NCBI GenBank assembly: GCA_035550975.1 | Contig: DASZOC010000008.1 | Coordinates: 1 to 5,755 of the forward strand | Direction of reading: 5' to 3' | DNA length: 5,755 bases | Source: DASZOC01 sp035550975 | Lineage (GTDB): Bacteria; Actinomycetota; CADDZG01; WHSQ01 | Shown here: positions 1 to 5,632 of the stretch, piece by piece | Numbering within the stretch: position 1 is the stretch's first letter | Layout: each line of letters starts with the position of its first letter | The notes under the pieces: model-generated | The model's input: the letters and a program-made list of their open reading frames with translations, nothing else | Told to the model about the DNA's origin: nothing | Database searches by the model: none | Made by a program: the position numbers and the translations under genes

Positions 1-36
1 GGGGCACCTTCCGTGAGGAAGGTGCCCCTTTTCGTT
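1..36 (+). terminator. Rho-independent terminator of an upstream gene
   Basis: A perfect 12-bp inverted repeat (GGGGCACCTTCC at 1-12, GGAAGGTGCCCC at 17-28) encloses a GTGA tetraloop of the stable GNRA class and is followed by TTTTCGTT at 29-36. This is the classic stem plus U-tract layout for termination on the plus strand. It most likely ends a plus-strand gene to the left of the window. The stem could extend past base 1, and any T-tract for the opposite direction would also lie outside, so bidirectional action cannot be judged. Confidence 0.9.
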
Positions 37-162
37 CCGCGGGATTCGCGCGCCGCCGATGGCGGCCGCGAGGTCCTGCCGGAGTTTGCGGCCGCTCCCC
101 CATGGGAAGATCGACCTCGGGTTATGCAGCCAGCCCGACTCGCTGGTCTAGCGGAGGAGAGC
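37..162 (+). other. Leader region of the glycosyltransferase gene
   Basis: These 126 bases lie between the upstream terminator and ATG 163 and should hold the promoter for the glycosyltransferase/dehydrogenase pair. I see no convincing -35/-10 pair. GCGGCCGC occurs twice (62-69 and 88-95) and, being self-complementary, the copies could pair around an 18-base loop. In DNA this GC-rich that may be chance. The region stays open in the gene's frame, but the resulting peptide shows no family resemblance. Confidence 0.45.
153..160 (+). promoter_or_regulatory. Ribosome binding site that decides the glycosyltransferase start
   Basis: GGAGGAGA lies just upstream of ATG 163, with 5 bases between GGAGG (153-157) and the start codon. 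It is the only strong Shine-Dalgarno sequence ahead of this gene, and it supports 163 over the in-frame GTG 13 and the in-frame ATG 124. Confidence 0.75.
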
Positions 163-1476
163 ATGCCCACGATCCTGTTCGTCACCTGCCACCTGCCATA
201 CCCGCTGATCAGCGGGGGGCGGCGGCGGGAATACGAGCTGCTCACGCGGTTGGCCCGCCGGTTCCGCGTACACCTGGTCGCCGTCACGAAGACCTACGGT
301 GAGGACGTCGAGAACTCGATCGTGTTCGAAGACACGTGCGAGTCCGTCACCGTCCTGCCAGCCGTCATGAGCGGCGCGAAGCGCGACCCACTGCAGGTGC
401 GCAAGCACTCTTGTCCGGCTGCAACGGCGACGATCGATCGCCTGATCGCGGATCATGACGTCGATGTCGTCCACGTCGAGGGCTTCTACATGCTTCAACA
501 CATCCCCCCGAGCGCGTCGGTTCCCGTCTTCCTCCAGGAGCAGAACATCGAGTACCTGCTGTGGAAGCAGCGCGCGACGCAGAGCGAAGATGCCGACGAC
601 CGGGCCGCATGTCTGTGGGAATACTTCGCGACCCTCGAAGCCGAGACCCGAGCGTGGGAACGCGCCGATCTCTGCGGTGCGCTCACCCACGAAGACGTCG
701 ACGTCATGCAGGCGCCGTTACCGCGCGGCAAGGTCAGACTCGTACCGGACGGCTTCGACCACCTCGGCCGGGCGACCGAGATCGGAGCCGGCGAGGATCG
801 CGCCGCCGCGCGCCGCGTCCGGCGTCGGTTGCGAACGTCCGATCCCGAGGCGGTGGTCTTCGTCGGCAACTTCGCGTACCAGCCGAACATCGACGCCGCG
901 CGCTATCTCGTCGAAGATATCTGGCCCTACGTCACGCACCACCGGCCCGACACGAAGCTGATCCTCGTCGGCAACTCTCCGCCACGCGAGATCGAGTCGC
1001 TCGCGAAGAAGATGTCCTCGGTCGAAGTCACCGGGCGCGTACCCGATGTCACCCCGTACCTGGATCTCGCCGATCTCTTCGTGTGCCCGCTCCGGATCGG
1101 AGGCGGGATCAAAGTCAAGGTCCTTGAGGCGCTGTGCCGGGGGAAAGCGATCGTCACGACGTCGGTGGGCGCGCAAGGCATCGAGCGCGCCTCTTCCGCG
1201 ATGGTCGTGGAAGACGACCCGCACGACTTCGCGCGCGCGATGGTGCGCTTGCTGCGGAGCGACGACGCCCGCAGGACGCTCGAAAAACGCGCGGCCGCGC
1301 GCGCGTCGCTGCTACCCACGTGGGATGACGCCGCCGAGGCGTTGATGTCGGCGTACGAGACGCTGCTCCGAACCGACGCGGCACCGGGACGACCTGCGGG
1401 GGGAGCATCGACGTTCCCAGATCCCGCGCGGCCGACGGGACGGCCCGGATCGCGAGCCCGAAGAAGAGACGCATGA
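163..1476 (+). CDS. Family 4 glycosyltransferase (GT-B fold)
   Basis: Predicted cytoplasmic or membrane-associated retaining glycosyltransferase of 437 residues, moving a sugar from an activated donor to an unidentified acceptor such as a polysaccharide or glycolipid. The N-terminal domain opens with a beta strand and the loop LPYPLISGGRRRE (about 11-23), typical of GT4 enzymes. The C-terminal donor domain starts near FVGNFAYQPNIDAA (233-246). It carries GGGIKVKVLEAL (313-324), the usual nucleotide-sugar binding stretch, with E322 as the likely conserved glutamate. I chose ATG 163 because GGAGGAGA (153-160) precedes it and homology begins there (MPTILFVTCHLPYP). The same frame stays open back to GTG 13, but that codon lies in a terminator loop. 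The last 32 or so residues are a Pro/Gly/Arg-rich tail without recognisable domain content. The stop overlaps the next start (ATGA), so the two genes are probably coupled. The family is clear; the substrate is unknown. Confidence 0.88.
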   Translation: MPTILFVTCHLPYPLISGGRRREYELLTRLARRFRVHLVAVTKTYGEDVENSIVFEDTCESVTVLPAVMSGAKRDPLQVRKHSCPAATATIDRLIADHDVDVVHVEGFYMLQHIPPSASVPVFLQEQNIEYLLWKQRATQSEDADDRAACLWEYFATLEAETRAWERADLCGALTHEDVDVMQAPLPRGKVRLVPDGFDHLGRATEIGAGEDRAAARRVRRRLRTSDPEAVVFVGNFAYQPNIDAARYLVEDIWPYVTHHRPDTKLILVGNSPPREIESLAKKMSSVEVTGRVPDVTPYLDLADLFVCPLRIGGGIKVKVLEALCRGKAIVTTSVGAQGIERASSAMVVEDDPHDFARAMVRLLRSDDARRTLEKRAAARASLLPTWDDAAEALMSAYETLLRTDAAPGRPAGGASTFPDPARPTGRPGSRARRRDA

Positions 1477-2657
1477 AAGCAGTGACGTGGCAGGGCCAGC
1501 GCGATGTGCGCGTCGAGGAGGTGCCGGACCCTGTCATCAAGGAGCCCAACGACGCGATCGTGCGCATCACGTCGACGGGGATCTGTGGCTCCGACCTGCA
1601 CCTCTACGAGGTCTTGAACCCTTTCATGACGCCGGGCGACATCCTCGGCCACGAGCCGATGGGGATCGTCGAGGAGGTCGGTGGCGCGCTGACGAACATC
1701 AAGCCCGGCGACCGCGTCGTCGTCCCGTTCCAGATCTGCTGCGGCACGTGCTTCATGTGTACGCACGGGCTCCAGACTCAGTGTGAGACGACCCAGGTCC
1801 GCGAGCACGGCATGGGGGCCGCGATCTTCGGCTACTCGAAGCTGTACGGACAGGTCCCCGGCGGACAGGCCGAGTACCTGCGTGTGCCCGAGGCACAGTT
1901 CACGCCGATCAAGGTCCCCGAGGGGCCGCCGGACGATCGATTCGTCTACCTGTCGGACGTGCTCGCGACGGCGTGGCAAGCATTCCGCTACGCGGACGTC
2001 GGGCCCGGCGACACGCTCGTCGTGCTCGGCCTCGGCCCGATCGGCGACATGACCTGCCGCGTCGCGCTGCACCACGGCGTCGAGCGCGTCATCGGTGTCG
2101 ACCTGCTTCCGGATCGCCTCGAGCGCGTCCGTTCACGCGGGGTCGAGGTGCTGAACCTCGACGACTACGAAGAGCTCGGCGACACGATCCGGGACATGAC
2201 CGGCGGACGCGGCCCCGACGCCGTCGTCGACGCAGTCGGTATGGAAGCGCACGGCTCACCCGCCCCGAAGATGGCGCAGGCGATGGCGGCCGTCCTTCCC
2301 GACCCACTCGGACAGAAGCTGATGAAGACGGCGGGAGTAGACCGGCTCGCCGCGCTCTACACCGCGATCGACGTGGTCAGGCGCGGTGGGACGATCTCGC
2401 TCGTCGGCGTCTACGGAGGCCAGTCCGACCCGCTCCCGATGCTGACTTTGTTCGACAAGCAGATACAGCTGCGCATGGGGCAGGCAAACGTGAAGCGGTG
2501 GCTCGACGAGATGATGCCCGCCGTCTCGGGTGACGAAGATGTCTTAAGTCTCGAGACGTTCGCGTCGCACCGGCTGCCGCTCGACCAGGCTCCCGAGGCC
2601 TACGACCGCTTCCAAAAGAAAGACCAAGGCGTGATCAAGGTCCTGCTACATCCCTAG
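1473..2657 (+). CDS. Zinc-dependent alcohol/formaldehyde dehydrogenase-like protein (MDR superfamily)
   Basis: Cytoplasmic NAD(P)-dependent medium-chain dehydrogenase of 394 residues, resembling the glutathione-independent formaldehyde dehydrogenase-like branch. Catalytic zinc ligands are visible as C38 (GICGSDLH), H60 (GHEP) and probably D162 (YLSDVLATAW), the Asp used in that branch. A structural zinc site is formed by C90, C93, C96 and C104. The Rossmann fold has G186-L-G-P-I-G191, and D210 ends the second strand (VIGVD), which favours NAD over NADP. An insert around 255-290 before the RRGGTISLVGVYGG strand is also usual for this branch. The ATG sits in the ATGA overlap with the glycosyltransferase stop. 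Only a purine-rich AAGAAGAGA (1461-1469) precedes it, so translation is likely coupled. Actual substrate (formaldehyde, another alcohol, or a polyol) cannot be decided. The link with a glycosyltransferase suggests, but does not show, a sugar or cell-envelope role. Confidence 0.9.
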   Translation: MKAVTWQGQRDVRVEEVPDPVIKEPNDAIVRITSTGICGSDLHLYEVLNPFMTPGDILGHEPMGIVEEVGGALTNIKPGDRVVVPFQICCGTCFMCTHGLQTQCETTQVREHGMGAAIFGYSKLYGQVPGGQAEYLRVPEAQFTPIKVPEGPPDDRFVYLSDVLATAWQAFRYADVGPGDTLVVLGLGPIGDMTCRVALHHGVERVIGVDLLPDRLERVRSRGVEVLNLDDYEELGDTIRDMTGGRGPDAVVDAVGMEAHGSPAPKMAQAMAAVLPDPLGQKLMKTAGVDRLAALYTAIDVVRRGGTISLVGVYGGQSDPLPMLTLFDKQIQLRMGQANVKRWLDEMMPAVSGDEDVLSLETFASHRLPLDQAPEAYDRFQKKDQGVIKVLLHP

Positions 2658-2686
2658 CTGCACCGCCTCAGCGAGATGCAGCCTTT
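2657..2686 (+). terminator. Weak candidate terminator between convergent genes
   Basis: GCTGCA (2657-2662) pairs with TGCAGC (2677-2682). Inside it, CGC (2664-2666) can pair with GCG (2671-2673) around a CTCA loop, and TTTT follows at 2683-2686. It begins at the last base of the dehydrogenase stop and runs into the 3' end of the convergent permease gene. The stem is interrupted and the T-tract short, so it would be a modest terminator for the plus strand only. No T-tract follows it on the minus strand. Confidence 0.35.
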
Positions 2687-3468
2687 TGGTACTGGCGCAC
2701 CGAAAGCGGGATGAAGACGGCCAGGATTATCCCCACCCAGATCAGGGTGTAGAGAATCGGATTCTGCAGCGACCAGACGTCTGGGACAACTCCAGTTCCG
2801 GTATTGCCGAATGCCTCACGAGCCGTCTGAGCCGCGGACGAGACGGGGTTCCACTCCGCGAACGTCTTCAAGGGTCCGGGCAGCGTATTGATGTCTACGA
2901 ACGTGTTCGCAATGAACGTAAGAGGGAAGATGAACATGAACGACGCGTTGTTCACTACCTCCACGCTCGACACCTTCAGCCCCACGTAAGCCATGATCCA
3001 CGAGAACGCGTATGCGAACAGCAGAACGATCAGGAAGCCCGTGATGGCTTCCACCGGTCCAGTTCTGATACGCCATCCCACGATGAGACCCGTGATAGTC
3101 ATTACCGTGATCGATGCGGAGTTGTAGAAGACGTCGCTGGCGGTGCGGCCCGCTAGGACCGCCGACCGCGACATCGGCAGCGACCGGAACCGGTCGATGA
3201 TGCCCTTGGTCATGTCCTCGGCAAGTCCTGCCCCGGTATAGGTCGATCCAAAGATCACGGTTTGTATGAAGACCCCGGCGATCAGGAACTCGCGGTAGTT
3301 CACGCCTGGAGGGCTGATAGCACCTCCGAACACGTAGCCGAACAGCACTACGAACATGATCGGTGACATCAACGTCCAGATCAGGATCTCTGGTACGCGC
3401 TTGATCTTGATCAGATTTCGTTTGGCGACGACGGCGCTGTCGGCGAATGCAAGAGCGACCGAGCTCAT
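2668..3468 (-). CDS. ABC-2 type transporter permease (DrrB-like)
   Basis: Inner-membrane permease of 266 residues, the usual size for DrrB-type proteins that export drugs or lipids with a separate ATPase. Six hydrophobic segments can be placed at about 28-48, 61-82, 113-132, 141-165, 175-193 and 238-258. After segment 2 lies the cytoplasmic stretch KGIIDRFRSLPMSRSAVLAGR (about 88-108), the family's conserved coupling region, and FAEWNPVS (203-210) is a further family hallmark. The start is firm: ATG at 3468 is preceded by a perfect AAGGAGG (3482-3476 on the minus strand) with a 7-base spacer, and it overlaps the ATPase stop by ATGA. Two 60-base stretches counted by hand (2701-2760 and 3241-3300) gave 57% and 53% G+C, far below the neighbouring dehydrogenase; hydrophobic codons explain part of this. 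The cargo cannot be inferred. Only 10 bases separate its stop from that of the convergent dehydrogenase. Confidence 0.9.
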   Translation of the reverse strand: MSSVALAFADSAVVAKRNLIKIKRVPEILIWTLMSPIMFVVLFGYVFGGAISPPGVNYREFLIAGVFIQTVIFGSTYTGAGLAEDMTKGIIDRFRSLPMSRSAVLAGRTASDVFYNSASITVMTITGLIVGWRIRTGPVEAITGFLIVLLFAYAFSWIMAYVGLKVSSVEVVNNASFMFIFPLTFIANTFVDINTLPGPLKTFAEWNPVSSAAQTAREAFGNTGTGVVPDVWSLQNPILYTLIWVGIILAVFIPLSVRQYQKAASR

Positions 3469-4475
3469 CGAACGGCCTCCTTCTCTTTCTTGCTCGGATG
3501 TTCGGATTCGGTGTGCTTCTGGCCGCCTCCGTTCGTAGCGACCTGTTCGGCGGAATGCCCGGTCAGCGACAGGAAGACGTCGTCAAGCGTGGGCCGGTGT
3601 AAGCCGATATCCACGACCGCAACGTTGGGGTCACCGAGACGCTGGAGTACCTGCCGGAGATCGTCGACGCCACCCTTGACGCCTGCGCTGAGATTGCGCG
3701 TTTGCTCCTCGACTTGCACGTCGTCGACGGCAACTCCATCCAAGATGGCCTGAGCCGGAGCGAAGTCATCCCACGTCGCGAGGACGACCCTGATCCGTTC
3801 TCCGCCGATCTGGCTCTTCAGCTCCTCGGCGGTTCCTTGAGCGATCTTGCGACCGCGATCGATAACGACGATGTCATCACAGAGCCGGTCGGCTTCCTCC
3901 ATGTATTGGGTCGTCAGAAGCACCGTGGAACCGGCGCGCACCAGGTCTTGGATCGTCTCCCACATCTGAGCGCGGCTGCGAGGATCCAGCCCCGTCGTCG
4001 GTTCATCGAGGAACACGACGTCGGGTTCGGCAACCAGGGCGGCCGCGAGGTCAAGCCGTCGCCTCATCCCTCCGGAATAGGTCTTGGTGGGCCGGTCTGC
4101 AGCTTCGATCAGGTCGAACCGATCCAGTAGCTCGCGAGCTCGGCTGCGGGAACGCGCCCGGCCGAGGTGATAGAGCCGGCCCACCATCTCGAGGTTCTCG
4201 TAGCCGGTCAAGTGCTCATCGACCGCCGCGGTCTGGCCCGACAGCCCTATCCGCTCGCGCACCTTGTCGGGATGGGCAACGACATCGAGGCCGGCAACCT
4301 CCGCCAGGCCCTCGTCGGGTTGCAACAGGGTCGTCAGGATGCGGACGGCGGTCGTCTTCCCCGCGCCGTTCGGCCCCAGCAGGCCCAGGACGCTCGCCTT
4401 GGGGACCGTCAGGTCGAGCCCGTCCAGCGCGACGACGTCACCGTAGCGTTTGACAAGCCCCTCGGTTCGGATCAT
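3465..4475 (-). CDS. ABC transporter ATP-binding protein (DrrA-like)
   Basis: Cytoplasmic ATPase of 336 residues that would drive the adjacent permease. From ATG 4475: Walker A GPNGAGKT (34-41), Q-loop Q81, signature YSGGMRRRLD (133-142), Walker B VVFLDEP with E158, D-loop GLDP (162-165). The switch position, normally His, is Gln (TTQYMEEAD, Q190), as is usual in the daunorubicin-resistance DrrA group. The last 110 or so residues hold the DrrA-type C-terminal region ending in RPTLDDVFLSLTG, followed by a charged low-complexity tail. Start choice is open: ATG 4475 has AGGTGG 5 bases upstream, while GTG 4484 (adding VAD) has GAAGGG about 9 bases upstream. The frame stays open to 4541, but those residues show no family similarity and lie among intergenic repeats. 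The TGA stop overlaps the permease ATG, so the two form one operon. The gene is divergent from the sigma factor. Confidence 0.9.
   Translation of the reverse strand: MIRTEGLVKRYGDVVALDGLDLTVPKASVLGLLGPNGAGKTTAVRILTTLLQPDEGLAEVAGLDVVAHPDKVRERIGLSGQTAAVDEHLTGYENLEMVGRLYHLGRARSRSRARELLDRFDLIEAADRPTKTYSGGMRRRLDLAAALVAEPDVVFLDEPTTGLDPRSRAQMWETIQDLVRAGSTVLLTTQYMEEADRLCDDIVVIDRGRKIAQGTAEELKSQIGGERIRVVLATWDDFAPAQAILDGVAVDDVQVEEQTRNLSAGVKGGVDDLRQVLQRLGDPNVAVVDIGLHRPTLDDVFLSLTGHSAEQVATNGGGQKHTESEHPSKKEKEAVR
3476..3482 (-). promoter_or_regulatory. Strong ribosome binding site of the permease
   Basis: On the minus strand this reads AAGGAGG, a full match to the anti-Shine-Dalgarno core, 7 bases ahead of ATG 3468. 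It lies inside the last codons of the ATPase gene, so the permease can be loaded independently as well as by coupling through the ATGA overlap. Confidence 0.8.
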
Positions 4476-4520
4476 GTCTGCCACCTGAAAACACCCTTCT
4501 CTCCGCGATCTGCACAAAAA

Positions 4521-4547
4521 CGGCAGGTGGTTTTGGTCCACCGGCAG
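4521..4547. repeat. Short direct and inverted repeats, possible operator
   Basis: CGGCAG occurs at 4521-4526 and again at 4542-4547, exactly 21 bp apart, about two helical turns. Between and overlapping them are the inverted arms GGTGG (4526-4530) and CCACC (4538-4542) around a 7-base spacer. The spacing suits a dimeric regulator reading one DNA face, and the location upstream of the exporter ATPase would suit an operator. On the minus strand the same 5-bp hairpin is followed five bases later by TTTTT, so a weak attenuator is an alternative. Chance is also possible for elements this short. Confidence 0.3.
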
Positions 4548-4613
4548 TTAAGACCGACACTCCATCAGAAAATCATCGGTCGCGCCGGTTAATCCCGTGT
4601 CTCCGGTAGGTCA

Positions 4614-4619
4614 TAGTCT
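4614..4619 (+). promoter_or_regulatory. Candidate -10 element of the sigma factor gene
   Basis: TAGTCT fits the relaxed actinobacterial -10 pattern TANNNT and ends 8 bases before ATG 4628, which would place transcription start at or next to that codon. There is no convincing Shine-Dalgarno sequence at normal spacing (the nearest, GGTAGG, is at 4605-4610), so a leaderless message is plausible. No good -35 was found; TTAATC at 4589-4594 matches TTGACA at only three positions. Confidence 0.3.
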
Positions 4620-4627
4620 TCGTGACC

Positions 4628-5632
4628 ATGACGGACTCGATCATGCACCACGCGCCGCTCACCGCGGTCGCCGACGACGGGACGCAGCTGGAGCGCGATC
4701 TCGAAGCGCACCGGCGCGAGCTCACCGCGTACGCCTACCGCATGCTGGGGTCGACGTTCGAGGCCGAGGATGCGGTGCAGGACGCGCTGTTGCGCGCGTG
4801 GAAGAGCCACGATCGCTTCGAGGGCCGCGCGGCGCTGCGGTCGTGGCTCTACCGGATCACTACGAACGTGTGCCTCGACATGCTGAACGGGCGCGAGCGA
4901 CGCGCGCGGCCGATGGATCTCGGCCCCGCGCGGTCGGCGGATACGCCACTGCCGGAACCTCTTGCCGAGGCGACGTGGATCGAGCCGATGCCAGACGGTC
5001 GCGTGCTACCGGCGGGCGGGGACCCCGCCGAGGTCGCCGAGACGCGCGAGTCGATCCGCCTCGCATTCATCGCGGCCCTGCAGCATCTGCCGCCGCAGCA
5101 GCGCGCGGTCCTGATCCTGCGAGAGGTACTGCGATGGAAGGCGAGCGAGGTTGCAGAGCTCCTCGATACGACTGTCGCGTCGGTGAACAGTGCGCTGCAA
5201 CGAGCGCGTGCATCGCTGGCGACACAACAGGCGGGTCACAGGGCGGAAGACATGGACGCCGAGCATCGGGCGCTCCTCGCTCGCTACGTCGACGCCTTCG
5301 AGCGTTACGACATGGATTCGCTGACCGCGCTGCTCCGCGAAGACGCGACGTGGACCATGCCCCCATACGACCTCTGGCTGGACACCCACGACGACATCGT
5401 CAAGTGGTGTGTCGGGCCGGGTATCGGCTGCCGCGGCTCGCGCCTCGTCGCCACGAGCGCGAACGGCGCGCCGGCCTTCGCTCAGTACAAGCCGGCGCCG
5501 GACGGTGGTTACGACGCGTGGTCGCTGCAGGTCCTGGAGCTGGAGCGCGGCAAGATCGCCGGTATCTGCTTCTTCCTCGATACGCAGAAGTTCTTCCCGC
5601 TGTTCGGGCTGCCGCTGCGCCTCGACGATTAA
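4628..5632 (+). CDS. ECF sigma-70 factor with C-terminal NTF2/SnoaL-like domain (SigG/SigX5-type)
   Basis: Alternative RNA polymerase sigma factor of 334 residues, about 140 longer than a minimal ECF sigma. Region 2 covers about 22-90, with DAVQDALLRAW (48-58) and the core-binding/-10 melting stretch RSWLYRITTN (71-80). A long linker rich in Pro and Gly, including a WIEPMPDG element, leads to region 4 at about 140-196. There, LQHLPPQQRAVLILREV and the helix-turn-helix TTVASVNSALQRARASL are close to the SigG/SigX5 (TIGR02960) pattern. From about 207 to 331 a separate domain begins EHRALLARYVDAFERYDMDSL, typical of NTF2/SnoaL-like folds that replace an anti-sigma protein in such factors. ATG 4628 was chosen; GTG 4622 in the same frame adds two residues. 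No anti-sigma gene lies beside it in the window. The TAA stop overlaps that of the convergent STAS gene. The family is clear; target promoters and signal are unknown. Confidence 0.9.
   Translation: MTDSIMHHAPLTAVADDGTQLERDLEAHRRELTAYAYRMLGSTFEAEDAVQDALLRAWKSHDRFEGRAALRSWLYRITTNVCLDMLNGRERRARPMDLGPARSADTPLPEPLAEATWIEPMPDGRVLPAGGDPAEVAETRESIRLAFIAALQHLPPQQRAVLILREVLRWKASEVAELLDTTVASVNSALQRARASLATQQAGHRAEDMDAEHRALLARYVDAFERYDMDSLTALLREDATWTMPPYDLWLDTHDDIVKWCVGPGIGCRGSRLVATSANGAPAFAQYKPAPDGGYDAWSLQVLELERGKIAGICFFLDTQKFFPLFGLPLRLDD

Larger units (their letters stand above)
4485..4627. other. Divergent intergenic region, ATPase / sigma factor
   Basis: This stretch of about 143 bases separates the divergent exporter operon and the sigma factor gene and should hold promoters for both. 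It is visibly richer in A+T (TTTTT-type runs near 4515-4519 and 4531-4534) than the genes around it. It contains a repeat cluster at 4521-4547 and a possible sigma-gene -10 at 4614-4619. I found no sigma-70 -35/-10 pair with a good match on the minus strand. Confidence 0.6.

Noticed and set aside
62..95. Two GCGGCCGC palindromes 26 bp apart as a regulatory hairpin or duplicated operator
   Set aside because: Such GC-only 8-mers arise easily at this base composition, and no promoter elements or wider symmetry accompany them.
1224..1312. Runs of alternating GC (cgcgcgcg) within the glycosyltransferase gene as a Z-DNA or repeat element
   Set aside because: They fall in frame as ordinary Ala/Arg codons and are not longer than expected in this composition.
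927..2075. Long minus-strand reading frame of 382 codons across the glycosyltransferase/dehydrogenase junction
   Set aside because: It is the antisense shadow of two well-supported genes in GC-rich DNA. Its translation is Arg/Asp/Val-rich with no recognisable domain.
4476..4541. N-terminal extension of the ATPase to ATG 4541
   Set aside because: The 22 extra residues show no ABC similarity, overlap the intergenic repeats, and start codons with better ribosome binding sites lie at 4475 and 4484.
4485..4627. A small RNA or riboswitch in the divergent intergenic region
   Set aside because: Only a 5-bp hairpin is visible, with no multi-stem architecture resembling a known riboswitch class and no clear terminator.
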